DNA of 60,622 bases from Pseudomonadota bacterium (lineage in GTDB: Bacteria; Pseudomonadota; Gammaproteobacteria; Steroidobacterales; Steroidobacteraceae), in the NCBI GenBank assembly GCA_021785405.1, contig JAJYFF010000009.1, forward strand, positions 1 to 60,622. The letters run 5' to 3'. The position numbers and the translations under genes were made by a program. The notes beneath the pieces are model-generated. The model saw only the letters and a program-made list of their open reading frames with translations, was not told the DNA's origin and made no database searches. This document shows positions 9,833 through 18,275 of the stretch, piece after piece (position 1 is the first letter of the stretch; every line of letters starts with the position of its first letter).

Positions 9833-10585
9833 TCAAACCGCCTCGCGCTCCGCCATCGGCGTCTCGAGCGAGCCGAACACGTCCGCAATCGACAAGCGCC
9901 GCATTTCCTGGATCGACAGGATCTGGATGCGCTTCGCGCGCACCCGCAGCACGCCGCGGCGCGCGAGTTCCGAGAAGCAGCGGCTCACGGTCTCGCTGCG
10001 CAAGCCGAGGTAGCGCGCGATGTCCTCGCGGCTCATCCCGAGGCGGAATTCGCGCGCGGGAAAGCCCCGCGACTGCATCCGCGTACACAGATTCGACAGG
10101 AACCCGGCGACCCGCTCGAGCGCGCCGCGTCCGCGAATCAGCGTCAACAGCTCGCGCGTGCCGCCGCCGCTGCGCGCGATCAACTTGATGAATTCGCCGG
10201 TCGCGCTCGGGAATTGCGCGCAGACGCGATAGAACACGCGCCACGGGACCGCGCACACGAACGACGTCTCGACCGCGATGCTGGAGAGCTGGCTCTTCGC
10301 GCTCGCCGCGTTCTGCACCGTCAGCAGCTCGCCGGGCAGGCAGAAATTCACGATGGATTCGCGCCCGTCCGAGTCGTCCGTCTCCTTGATGCAGCCGCTG
10401 CGCAGCATGTGGAACGCCTCGATCCGCTCGCCCGCGCGGTAGAGCGCGTGGCCGCGCGCGATGCGCACGCAGCGGATGCTGAGCAGCGCCGCCCCGACCG
10501 GCGACTCCGCGGTCAAGCGTCCGGGAAAGCACACGCGGCGCAAGCCGCACCACTCGCAATCGCCTCGTCTGGTCTCGCGCATCAT
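9833..10585 (-). CDS. fnr: FNR-type oxygen-sensing Crp-family regulator
   Basis: With the start at 10585 the protein is 250 residues, the same as E. coli FNR. Cluster-ligand cysteines sit at 10, 13 and 19 (CEWCGLRRVC) and at 111 in AVETSFVCAVPW; this reproduces the four [4Fe-4S] ligands of FNR with nearly identical spacing. The recognition helix region MSREDIARYLGLRSETVSRCF carries the E-x-x-S-R contact motif. An in-frame upstream ATG at 10648 would add 21 acidic/basic residues and has no better ribosome site, whereas 10585 follows GAGGACGAG. It probably switches anaerobic genes; see the palindrome upstream of it. Confidence 0.9.
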   Translation of the reverse strand: MMRETRRGDCEWCGLRRVCFPGRLTAESPVGAALLSIRCVRIARGHALYRAGERIEAFHMLRSGCIKETDDSDGRESIVNFCLPGELLTVQNAASAKSQLSSIAVETSFVCAVPWRVFYRVCAQFPSATGEFIKLIARSGGGTRELLTLIRGRGALERVAGFLSNLCTRMQSRGFPAREFRLGMSREDIARYLGLRSETVSRCFSELARRGVLRVRAKRIQILSIQEMRRLSIADVFGSLETPMAEREAV

Positions 10586-10652
10586 CGGCTCGTCCTCGTC
10601 CTCGTCGTTGCCGGCTCGGGCTCGGCGCCGGTAGGGCCTCGCCTGCATTGTA

Positions 10653-10670
10653 ATCTGATCCGGATCAGAT
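10653..10670. promoter_or_regulatory. Perfect 18-bp palindrome with FNR-box core, between fnr and nadA
   Basis: ATCTGATCCGGATCAGAT is a perfect 18-bp palindrome. Its core TGAT-N4-ATCA equals the centre of the FNR consensus TTGAT-N4-ATCAA. It lies 68 nt upstream of the preferred fnr start and 33 nt upstream of nadA, so it could serve autoregulation of fnr and oxygen control of nadA. FNR assignment is inferred; the flanking bases (C/G rather than T/A) differ from consensus. Confidence 0.55.
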
Positions 10671-10702
10671 CGTGCAGCGGGCCGCGACCGTAGGCTTTCC
10701 CG

Positions 10703-11719
10703 ATGTCATCGATCCTGAAGTCCTTCACCCCCACACCGGCCGAAAGCGGGATTCGCCCGCTCGCGGCGCGCGCCGCGCTGATCGAACGGCTCGCCCCGGT
10801 CGTCCCGCGGCCGGAAATCGAAATCGCACTGCCGCAACTCGAGCGCATCGCCGCGCTGAAGGCGGCGCGGGGCGCCGTCGTCGTCGCGCACAACTACCAG
10901 ATCCCGCTGATCACCGCGGGAATCGCCGATTTCGTCGGCGATTCGCTCACGATGGCCCGCTACGCCGCGCGATCCTCGGCGCCGGTGATCGTCGTCTGCG
11001 GCGTCCACTTCATGGCCGAATCCGTGAAGCTCCTGTGCCCGGAGAAAACCGTGCTGCTGCCGGATTTCAGCGCGGGATGCTCGCTCGCCGCGTCGGTCAC
11101 GCCGGAGGATATCCGCGCCCTGCGCCGGCGTTATCCGGATTCCCCCGTAGTCGCCTACGTGAATACCTCGGCCGCGGTGAAGGCCGAGTCCGACATCTGC
11201 TGCACCTCGGCGAATGCGGTCGCGGTCGCGCGATCCCTCGGCCGACCGCACTTGATCATGGTTCCGGATCGGCATTTGGCCGACTACGTCGCGCGCATGA
11301 CCGGCCTCGAGGTCGCGTCGTCCGGCGGTCAATGCGAGGTCCACGTCAAATACGCGGGCACCGACATCGAGGCGTATCGCCGGACCACCGGCGCGGTCGT
11401 GCTGGCGCACCCGGAGTGCCCGCGCGACGTGCAGGAGCAGGCCGACTTCGTCGGGTCGACCGGAGCGATGGACGAGTACATCGAGACACGGCGACCGCCG
11501 CGCGTGCTGCTGCTGACGGAGTGCTCGATGGCCGACAACGTGATGCTGCGCCATCCTCGAATCCAATTCCTGAAGCCCTGCAACCTGTGCGGGTTCATGA
11601 AGGCGATCAATCTGGACAACGTCGAGCGGGCGCTCGCGCGGCCGCAAACCGCGATCGAGATCGACCCGGACATCGCCGCGCGCGCCCGCCGCCCGATCGA
11701 ACGCATGCTCGCGCTGTAA
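10703..11719 (+). CDS. nadA: Quinolinate synthase A
   Basis: A 338-residue [4Fe-4S] enzyme that condenses iminoaspartate with dihydroxyacetone phosphate to quinolinate in de novo NAD synthesis. Recognisable blocks are VVAHNYQIPLI, GDSLTMARYA, CGVHFMAESVKLLCPEK, LPDFSAGCSLA, PVVAYVNTSAAVKAESDICC, GGQCEVHVKY and PCNLCGFMKAI, including the three cluster cysteines. It is followed 6 nt later by nadB, its functional partner, which makes the unstable substrate. No nadC is seen in the window. Confidence 0.96.
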   Translation: MSSILKSFTPTPAESGIRPLAARAALIERLAPVVPRPEIEIALPQLERIAALKAARGAVVVAHNYQIPLITAGIADFVGDSLTMARYAARSSAPVIVVCGVHFMAESVKLLCPEKTVLLPDFSAGCSLAASVTPEDIRALRRRYPDSPVVAYVNTSAAVKAESDICCTSANAVAVARSLGRPHLIMVPDRHLADYVARMTGLEVASSGGQCEVHVKYAGTDIEAYRRTTGAVVLAHPECPRDVQEQADFVGSTGAMDEYIETRRPPRVLLLTECSMADNVMLRHPRIQFLKPCNLCGFMKAINLDNVERALARPQTAIEIDPDIAARARRPIERMLAL

Positions 11720-11725
11720 CCCGCG

Positions 11726-13237
11726 ATGGAATCCTGGGAAGCCGACATCCTCGTCGTCGGCGCCGGCGCAGCGGGCTTGAGCGTCGCACTGCACGCGGCG
11801 CCGCGCCGCGTGCTGCTGCTCGCGCCCGAGGGCCCCGACGCGACCGCGACCTCGCTCGCGAAAGGCGGCATCGCGGCGCCGATCGGCCGCGGCGACTCGG
11901 TGGCGTTGCACGCGGCCGACACGCTGAAGGCCGCGGATCATTCGGCGAGCGAGGCGACGATCACGTCGATCGTGTCGGCCGCCGGCGGCGCGATCGACTT
12001 CTTGCGCGAAAGCGGCCTGCGCTTCGACGGCGCGACCGACGCGCCGCACCTGCACCTCGAGGCAGGCCATTCGATCCCCCGGATCCTGCACGCGGACGGG
12101 GACCGCACCGGCGCGGCGATCCAGCAAGCCCTGTGGGCGCGTACGCGCGAGAGTGCGCACGTGACGATTCGGCGCGACCTCGAGGCGGTGGACCTGCTCA
12201 CCGGTCCCGACGGGGTCGCGGGGGCGCTCGCGGTGCGCGCCGGTGGCAGCGCCGTCGCGATCCATGCGACCGAGACCGTGCTCGCGACCGGCGGAATCGG
12301 GCAATTGTTCGCGGCGACGACGAACCCCCTGCATGCGAGCGGCCACGGCCTCGCGATCGCGCTGGCGCACGGCGCCGCGGTCGCCGGCCTCGAGTTCGTC
12401 CAGTTCCACCCAACCGCGTTGCGATGCGACAGCGACCCGCTGCCGCTGCTGACCGAGGCGTTGCGCGGCGCGGGCGCCCGACTGATCGCCGACGGCCGAG
12501 CGTTCATGGCGGCGATCGACCCGCGCGGCGACCTCGCGCCGCGCGACGTGGTCGCGCGCGCGGTCTGGAGCGAACAGAGCGCGGGACGCGAGGTAGCACT
12601 CGACGCGACCGGGATCTTCCGTTCCGACGCCGGCGCCGAGTTCCCGGGCGCGCTCGCGGCGTGCGTCGCGCACGGCATCGATCCGGCCCGCACGCCGATC
12701 CCCGTGACCTGCGCGGCGCATTACCACATGGGCGGGATCGCGATCGACGCGTCGGGCCACACGAGCCTCCCGGGGCTGTGGGCGGTCGGCGAGGTCGCCC
12801 ACACGGGGTTGCACGGCGCGAACCGCCTCGCGAGCAACTCGCTCCTCGAGGCGGTCGTCGTCGGCAGCGCCGCGGGCCGCGCGCTCGCCGAGGGGCCGCG
12901 CCGCGAACGGCGGATCGGGACGCGCCCCGCCGTGCCGGCGCCGTTCGACGCGAGCCGGCCCGAATGGCGGCGCCTGCGCGAGATCCTGTGGTCCGCGATG
13001 GGGCCGGTGCGGCGCGATGCGGGTCTCGCGGACGCGCTGCTGCAGCTCGAGCGACTCGAATCGACGCTCGCCCCCGCGCAGCGACCGCTCGCGTTGCGGG
13101 TCGCGCTCGCGCAGTCGATGATCCGCGCCGCGCGCGCTCGCCACGAGAGCCGCGGCGCGCACTGGCGCGCGGACTACCCGAACCGCGACCGGCGACGCGA
13201 CGGCGCCGACGCGCTCGGTATAATGCGCGCTCATTGA
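11726..13237 (+). CDS. nadB: L-aspartate oxidase
   Basis: A 503-residue flavoprotein oxidising L-aspartate to iminoaspartate for NadA. The N-terminal FAD site is DILVVGAGAAGLSVALHA; downstream SLAKGGIAAP, AATTNPLHASGHGLAIALAHGA, EFVQFHPTAL, CAAHYHMGGIAID and the second FAD block GLHGANRLASNSLLEAVV are family hallmarks that distinguish it from succinate dehydrogenase by its covalent-flavin-free N-terminus. It is in an operon with nadA. Its C-terminal coding region contains the likely promoter of apt. Confidence 0.95.
   Translation: MESWEADILVVGAGAAGLSVALHAAPRRVLLLAPEGPDATATSLAKGGIAAPIGRGDSVALHAADTLKAADHSASEATITSIVSAAGGAIDFLRESGLRFDGATDAPHLHLEAGHSIPRILHADGDRTGAAIQQALWARTRESAHVTIRRDLEAVDLLTGPDGVAGALAVRAGGSAVAIHATETVLATGGIGQLFAATTNPLHASGHGLAIALAHGAAVAGLEFVQFHPTALRCDSDPLPLLTEALRGAGARLIADGRAFMAAIDPRGDLAPRDVVARAVWSEQSAGREVALDATGIFRSDAGAEFPGALAACVAHGIDPARTPIPVTCAAHYHMGGIAIDASGHTSLPGLWAVGEVAHTGLHGANRLASNSLLEAVVVGSAAGRALAEGPRRERRIGTRPAVPAPFDASRPEWRRLREILWSAMGPVRRDAGLADALLQLERLESTLAPAQRPLALRVALAQSMIRAARARHESRGAHWRADYPNRDRRRDGADALGIMRAH
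13219..13224 (+). promoter_or_regulatory. -10 element of a probable apt promoter inside the nadB 3' end
   Basis: A perfect TATAAT (13219-13224), followed by GCGCGC, lies 26 nt before the apt start within an otherwise GC-rich coding end. No good -35 hexamer is visible. Hexamer and position suggest that apt and the next gene have their own promoter. Confidence 0.45.
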
Positions 13238-13249
13238 CCCGATCGACCG

Positions 13250-13759
13250 GTGAACGCAGTGGATCTGAAGAGCTATATCGTCGACGCGCCGGATTTTCCG
13301 CGCCCCGGCATCGTGTTCCGCGACATCTCGCGCCTGCTGCGCGAGCGGTTCGAGGCCACCGTCGACGCGCTCGACGCGCTGCTCGACGCCACCGAATGGG
13401 GGCGAATCGACCTGTTGGCCGGGATCGAGTCGCGCGGCTTCGTGCTCGGCGCCGCGCTCGCCGCGCGCCGGCGCAAGGGCTTCGTGCTCGTGCGCAAGCA
13501 AGGCAAGCTCCCACCTCCCGTCGTCGACGCCGCGTACGCGCTGGAGTACGGGACCGGCGTGCTCGAGATGCAGCCCGGCCGCGGCCGCGTGCTGATCGTC
13601 GACGACGTGCTCGCGACCGGCGGGACGCTGAAGGCGGCCGCGGACCTGTGCGCCCGCGGGGGCTTCGAGGTCGAGGGCCTCGCCGTGCTGATCGATCTGC
13701 GTCTCGCCGACGGATTCGCCTGGCGCACACTGCGGCCGCGCGCCGCGATCACCTACTAG
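13250..13759 (+). CDS. apt: Adenine phosphoribosyltransferase
   Basis: A 169-residue purine salvage enzyme that makes AMP from adenine and PRPP. The start is GTG at 13250. Motifs: VDAPDFPRPGIVFRDISRLL at the N-terminus, ESRGFVLGAALA for adenine binding, and the PRPP loop VLIVDDVLATGGT. Length is typical. It is followed 19 nt later by a nucleosidase that would supply adenine, so the pair forms a salvage unit. Confidence 0.95.
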   Translation: MNAVDLKSYIVDAPDFPRPGIVFRDISRLLRERFEATVDALDALLDATEWGRIDLLAGIESRGFVLGAALAARRRKGFVLVRKQGKLPPPVVDAAYALEYGTGVLEMQPGRGRVLIVDDVLATGGTLKAAADLCARGGFEVEGLAVLIDLRLADGFAWRTLRPRAAITY

Positions 13760-13778
13760 CGTTCCTGCGAGCGCGACC

Positions 13779-14375
13779 GTGGCGACGCTTCCGCGAATCC
13801 TGGCGGTGTTCGCGCTCCCGGAGGAATCCGACGGCGCGTTCGAGGCCGCCGGCGTCCCGGTGCTGTACTGCGGCGTCGGCAAGATCAACGCGACGCGCGC
13901 CCTGACGCGCGAACTGCTGCGCTACGCGAGCGCGGGCGAGCCATCGCCGCTCGTCGTGAACTTCGGCTCCGCGGGCAGCCGCACCCACGACCCGCATCGC
14001 TTCTTCGCCTGCGACCGCTTCGTGCAACGGGACATGGATGCGAGCGGACTCGGCTTTGCGCTCGGCACGACGCCGTTCGATCCGGCGCCGGCGTGCCTGG
14101 AGTTCCCGCCGGTGTTCGCATCGCTCCCGTCCGCGACCTGCGGCAGCGGCGACTCGTTCGCGACCGGCGACGTCGGCATCGCCTGCGACGTCGTCGACAT
14201 GGAGGCCTACGCGCTCGCGAAGGTGTGCTGGCACGAGCGAGCGCCGTTCGGTTGCGTGAAGTACGTCACCGACGGTGCGGACGAGGAGGCCGCGCGGCAC
14301 TGGCAGGACAACGTCCACAAGGCCGCACTCGAGTTCCTGCGGCTGTACCGGCAGATCGCCGCGCCCGCCGGCTGA
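13779..14375 (+). CDS. MTA/SAH-type nucleosidase (PNP_UDP_1 family)
   Basis: A 198-residue purine nucleosidase. N-terminal ILAVFALPEESDGAF, then CGVGKINATRALTREL, VNFGSAGS and, near the C-terminus, CDVVDMEAYALAKVC with the ME/D catalytic region, followed by KYVTDGADEEAA with the conserved Asp. These match 5'-methylthioadenosine/S-adenosylhomocysteine nucleosidases, which release adenine. The product is slightly short and the exact substrate (MTA, SAH, AMP) is uncertain. It starts with GTG, directly after apt, whose substrate it would produce. Confidence 0.75.
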   Translation: MATLPRILAVFALPEESDGAFEAAGVPVLYCGVGKINATRALTRELLRYASAGEPSPLVVNFGSAGSRTHDPHRFFACDRFVQRDMDASGLGFALGTTPFDPAPACLEFPPVFASLPSATCGSGDSFATGDVGIACDVVDMEAYALAKVCWHERAPFGCVKYVTDGADEEAARHWQDNVHKAALEFLRLYRQIAAPAG

Positions 14376-14395
14376 GGCCGCGCCGGTCGCGACCC

Positions 14396-16426
14396 TCAGG
14401 CCGCGGCGACCTCGACGAGGCAGTCGTAGAACGTCGGAGCGCGGCCGATGTCGGTGAGCCGCTGGTGCGTGACCTCGTTCGTGTTCGTGCCCGCGATGCC
14501 GAACTTGCGCCACCAGACGCCGAGGCCGACGACGACCCCGGGTCGTGCGCGGTCGCTCACCCGCAAGCGGCAGCGATACTCGCCGCGATCATTGAACGCA
14601 CGCACGATCTGCCCCTCCTCGAGCCGGCGCGCGCCGGCATCGAGCGGATGCATTTCAATGAGCGGCTCGCCCTCGATGCTGCGGAGGCTCCGCACGTTCA
14701 CGAAGGTCGAATTGAGGAAGTGACGGGCCGGCGGCGAGATCATCGCGAGCGGATAGCGGCGCGCGAGCTCGGGCGCCGAGAGCGCCGATTCGTACGGCGG
14801 CACGTACTCGGCCGGGCCGAGCGACGGTGGCGCGAACTGCGCGCGTCCGTTCGCGGTCGGGAATCCGCCGGCGGCGAACGGCGCGTCCGCGACCGGCAGC
14901 CGGATCCAGCCTTCGCGTCGCAGGCGCTCGAAGTCGATCGCCTCACCGAAGGCCTGCGAGCCGATCGTCACGTCGTCGTCGCGGAAGCACGGCTCGGTGA
15001 ATCCGAGCCGCGCCGCGAGCGCGCGGAACACCGCGGTGTTCGGTCGCGCCTCCCCGAGCGGCGCGATCGCCGGTTCGTTCACCAGCACGTAGGCGTGGCC
15101 GTAGCTCTTGTGCACGTCGAAGTGCTCGAGCTGCGTCGTCGCGGGGAGCACCAGATCCGCATAGTCCGCGGTATCGGTCTGGAAATGTTCGAGCACGACC
15201 GTGAACAGGTCCTCGCGGGAGAAGCCGCGCACGACCTTCGGCGATTCCGGCGCCACCGCGACCGGATTGGTGTTGTACACGACGAGCGCGTCGATCCTCG
15301 GACCGAAGTCCGCGGAGGCCTCCGCGAGCAATGCGTCGCCGATCGTGCTCATGTTCACGGTGCGCGGCATCCGGCCCGGAATCAGATCCGGCCGCTGCAA
15401 GCGGCGCGAGTCGACCGGCGCGAGGCCCGAGGTGGACAGTAGCAGTCCGCCGGCCGGCTGCCGCCACGCGCCGATCAAGCAGGGCAGGGCGGCGATCAGG
15501 CGCACCGCGCTCCCGCCGCCGTGGGTGCGTTGCATCCCGTAGTTCAGCCGAATCGCCGCCGGACGCACGGTCGCGTAGTCGCGCGCGAGGCCGCGCACTT
15601 CCTCCGCGCTGATCCCGCACACCGCCGCGGTGCGCTCGGGGGTCCACTCGCGCGCGACCGCGCGCAGTGCCGGCCAGCCCTCGGTGTACGACTCGACGTA
15701 GTCCCGATCGATCCAGCCGTGCGCGTCGATCTCGCGGATCAGGCCGAGCGCGAGCGCGCCGTCGGTACCCGGCAGCAAGGCGATGTGCTGATGACACTTG
15801 TCGGCGGTCTCGGTGCGACGCGGATCGATGCAGATCAGTTTGGCGCCGGCCCGCTTCGCCTGCTGCGCGAAACTCCAGAAGTGCACGCTCGACGCGATGC
15901 TGTTGCTGCCCCAGATGAGGATCACGCGGCTCTCGGCGTAACGCTCGACGTGCATCCCGACGCGGCTGCCGTAGATCGCATCGAGCGCCGCCGCGCCGGC
16001 GCTCGCGCAGATCGTCCGGTCGAGCAAGGACGCCCCGAGCCGGTGGAAGAATCGCGCCGACATCGAGTCGCCCTGGACGAGCCCCATCGTCCCGGCGTAG
16101 CTGTACGGCAGGATCGCCTCGGGATCGCGCGCGGCGATGCGCTCGAGGCGCGATGCGATCTCGTCGAGCGCCGTGTCCCAGTCGATCCGCTCGAACCGCC
16201 CGGCGCCCTTCGGACCGATTCGGCGCAACGGATGCAGCAGGCGCTCGGGATGGTAGGTGCGCTCGGGGTATCTCGCGACCTTGGTGCACAGCGCGCCGTG
16301 CGTCGGCGGGTGATCCGGATCCCCCTGCACGCGAACCGCGACGCCATCCTCCACCGTCACGCGGATCGCGCAAGTATCCGGACAGTCGTGCGGGCAAGCG
16401 GCGCGGACGAAGCGATTTTCGGTCAT
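14396..16426 (-). CDS. Molybdopterin oxidoreductase with N-terminal [4Fe-4S] site
   Basis: A 676-residue member of the DMSO-reductase superfamily. The N-terminus CPHDCPDTC with a later cysteine in HGALCTK is the iron-sulfur site; MGLVQGDSMSARFFHRLGAS, ILIWGSNSIASSVHFW and AKLICIDPRRTETADK are molybdopterin-guanine-dinucleotide binding blocks; the C-terminal molydopterin dinucleotide domain includes HFLNSTFVNV. No Tat signal is visible, so it is cytoplasmic. The start at 16426 is chosen over longer options because the family begins right before the CPHDC motif. The substrate cannot be inferred; it is divergent from a ThDP enzyme. Confidence 0.8.
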   Translation of the reverse strand: MTENRFVRAACPHDCPDTCAIRVTVEDGVAVRVQGDPDHPPTHGALCTKVARYPERTYHPERLLHPLRRIGPKGAGRFERIDWDTALDEIASRLERIAARDPEAILPYSYAGTMGLVQGDSMSARFFHRLGASLLDRTICASAGAAALDAIYGSRVGMHVERYAESRVILIWGSNSIASSVHFWSFAQQAKRAGAKLICIDPRRTETADKCHQHIALLPGTDGALALGLIREIDAHGWIDRDYVESYTEGWPALRAVAREWTPERTAAVCGISAEEVRGLARDYATVRPAAIRLNYGMQRTHGGGSAVRLIAALPCLIGAWRQPAGGLLLSTSGLAPVDSRRLQRPDLIPGRMPRTVNMSTIGDALLAEASADFGPRIDALVVYNTNPVAVAPESPKVVRGFSREDLFTVVLEHFQTDTADYADLVLPATTQLEHFDVHKSYGHAYVLVNEPAIAPLGEARPNTAVFRALAARLGFTEPCFRDDDVTIGSQAFGEAIDFERLRREGWIRLPVADAPFAAGGFPTANGRAQFAPPSLGPAEYVPPYESALSAPELARRYPLAMISPPARHFLNSTFVNVRSLRSIEGEPLIEMHPLDAGARRLEEGQIVRAFNDRGEYRCRLRVSDRARPGVVVGLGVWWRKFGIAGTNTNEVTHQRLTDIGRAPTFYDCLVEVAAA

Positions 16427-16435
16427 CGGTTGCGG

Positions 16436-16483
16436 TGCCGTGGAACTCGGTCGGGCAAGGATACCACCGCGAGTTCCACGGCA
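16436..16483. promoter_or_regulatory. Perfect 13-bp inverted repeat between the divergent Mo and ThDP genes
   Basis: TGCCGTGGAACTC (16436-16448) and GAGTTCCACGGCA (16471-16483) are exact reverse complements separated by 22 nt. The right arm ends 7 nt before TACAAT (16491-16496), a likely -10 of the ThDP gene, and the left arm starts 10 nt upstream of the oxidoreductase start. It could be a shared operator or an mRNA hairpin that covers the oxidoreductase ribosome site. Confidence 0.5.
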
Positions 16484-16528
16484 TAACGGGTACAATGCGC
16501 CGCACTCGAATTCACCGCTGGGGTAGCG

Positions 16529-18211
16529 ATGTCCATGGATTCCACCGCGGCCGCGACGGGCCGCGCCGCCGACGCATTGGTCACCCGACTCGCCGCGCAC
16601 GGTGTCGAGCGCGTGTTCACGGTCGCCGGCGAGAGCTACCTCGACGTGCTCGACGCGCTGTACGACGAGCGCAACGCGATCGACGTGGTGACCTGCCGTC
16701 ACGAGGCTGCCGCGGCGAACATGGCCGAAGCGACCGCCAAGATCTCGGGGCGCTGCGCGGTGGCGTTCGTCACGCGCGGACCCGGGCTCACGCACGCGAG
16801 CATCGGCGTGCACACCGCGCAGCAGGACGCGACGCCGATGGTGCTGTTCGTCGGCGAAATCCCGCGCGAGGATCGATTTCGCCGCGCGTTCCAGGAAGTC
16901 GATCTCTCGATCACGTTCGCGGATCTCGCGAAGGGCGTGCTGCGGATCGACCAGCCGCAGCGCACCGCCGAGATCGTCGATCGCGCGTTCCAGCTCGCGA
17001 CCGCGAACCGTCCGGGTCCGGTGATCGTCGGGCTGCCCGAAGACGTGCTCGGCGAGTCCGGTGCAAGCGCGACGCGCGAGATCCCCGCGAGCATCGAACT
17101 CCCCGCGCCGTCGGACGAACGGGTCCGGGAGATCGGCGCACGCATCGCCGCCGCACGCCGACCGCTCCTCTGGATCGGCGGCAGCGGCTGGACGGCGGAC
17201 GGCGTCGCCGCCCTACGGCGTTTCGCGGAGACCTGGGACCTGCCGGTGGTGACCGCGTTCCGGCGCAAGGACCACTTTCCGAATGCCTCGACCAGCTACG
17301 CGGGGGAACTCGGCCTCGGAACGCCGCCCGACCTCGTCGAGCGGGTTCGCGACGCGGATCTCCTGCTCGTGCTCGGTGCGGCGCTCGGCGACATCGAGAC
17401 CGGCGGCTATCGCTGGCTCGATCGAACGCGGACCGCCGCGCGCCTGATCCACCTGCACCGCGACGCGGAGACGCTGTCGGCGGTGTTCCCCGCGGGCATC
17501 GCCGTGCAGTGCGACGTGAACGCGGCCGCGACCGCGCTCGCCGCGCTCGAGCCGCCGGCGCATGCGCCCCGCGCGTGGTCCGGCTGGACGCGCGCGGCGC
17601 ACGCCGCGTACGCCGCGTTCATCGAGCCGGTCGAGGTCGTCGGCGATCTGAACCTGTCGCGGGTCTTCCGTCATCTGCGCGCGGAGCTGCCGGAGTCCGC
17701 GGTCGTGACGAACGGCGCCGGCAATTACGCCGCCTGGCTGCATCGGTTCTTCGAGCACTGGGTACACAGTACGCAGCTCGCGCCGGGCAACGGCGCGATG
17801 GGCTACGCCGTGCCCGCCGCGATCGCCGCGAAGCTCGCGCATCCGGCGCGCGAGGTCGTCTGCGTCGCGGGCGACGGCTGCTTCCTGATGTCCGCGCAGG
17901 AACTCGCGACCGCGGCCGCACGCGGCTTGAAGATCCTGTTCCTGGTCGTCAACAATGGCAGCTACGGGACGATCCGCATGCACCAGGAGAGCCGCTTCCC
18001 GGGACGCAGCGTCGCGACCGAGCTGCACAACCCGGACTTCGTCGCCTATGCGCGCGCGTTCGGGCTGCGCGCACAGCGCGTCGCGCGCACCGCGGATTTC
18101 GCCGCGGCGCTCGCGGAGGCACGCGCCGCACCGGGCCCGGCGTTGATCGAACTCGTGACCTCGGTCGTCGACATCGCGCCCGGGAAACGCCTGCCGGGAG
18201 CAGAACGCTGA
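16529..18211 (+). CDS. Thiamine diphosphate-dependent enzyme, acetolactate-synthase-like
   Basis: A 560-residue three-domain ThDP enzyme. The pyrimidine-binding domain includes the catalytic Glu in CRHEAAAANMAEA and FVTRGPGLTHASIG; the central domain has ALGDIETGGYRWLD; the diphosphate-binding domain ends with GDGCFLMSAQ to VVNN, the GDG-N-N magnesium motif. No paired regulatory subunit gene follows, so a catabolic 2-oxoacid decarboxylase or carboligase is as likely as true acetolactate synthase. It is divergent from the molybdoenzyme and may share its control. Confidence 0.7.
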   Translation: MSMDSTAAATGRAADALVTRLAAHGVERVFTVAGESYLDVLDALYDERNAIDVVTCRHEAAAANMAEATAKISGRCAVAFVTRGPGLTHASIGVHTAQQDATPMVLFVGEIPREDRFRRAFQEVDLSITFADLAKGVLRIDQPQRTAEIVDRAFQLATANRPGPVIVGLPEDVLGESGASATREIPASIELPAPSDERVREIGARIAAARRPLLWIGGSGWTADGVAALRRFAETWDLPVVTAFRRKDHFPNASTSYAGELGLGTPPDLVERVRDADLLLVLGAALGDIETGGYRWLDRTRTAARLIHLHRDAETLSAVFPAGIAVQCDVNAAATALAALEPPAHAPRAWSGWTRAAHAAYAAFIEPVEVVGDLNLSRVFRHLRAELPESAVVTNGAGNYAAWLHRFFEHWVHSTQLAPGNGAMGYAVPAAIAAKLAHPAREVVCVAGDGCFLMSAQELATAAARGLKILFLVVNNGSYGTIRMHQESRFPGRSVATELHNPDFVAYARAFGLRAQRVARTADFAAALAEARAAPGPALIELVTSVVDIAPGKRLPGAER

Positions 18212-18275
18212 GCGTCCGCGCCGCGGGCGCCGCCAGGGCGTCGCGGCCTCCGCGGCGGCGTGGGAGGGTTCGGGG

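Noticed and set aside
10585-10648. A 21-residue N-terminal extension of FNR from ATG 10648
   Set aside because: The shorter start gives exactly 250 residues as in E. coli FNR, keeps the first cluster cysteine at a normal distance and has a better ribosome site.
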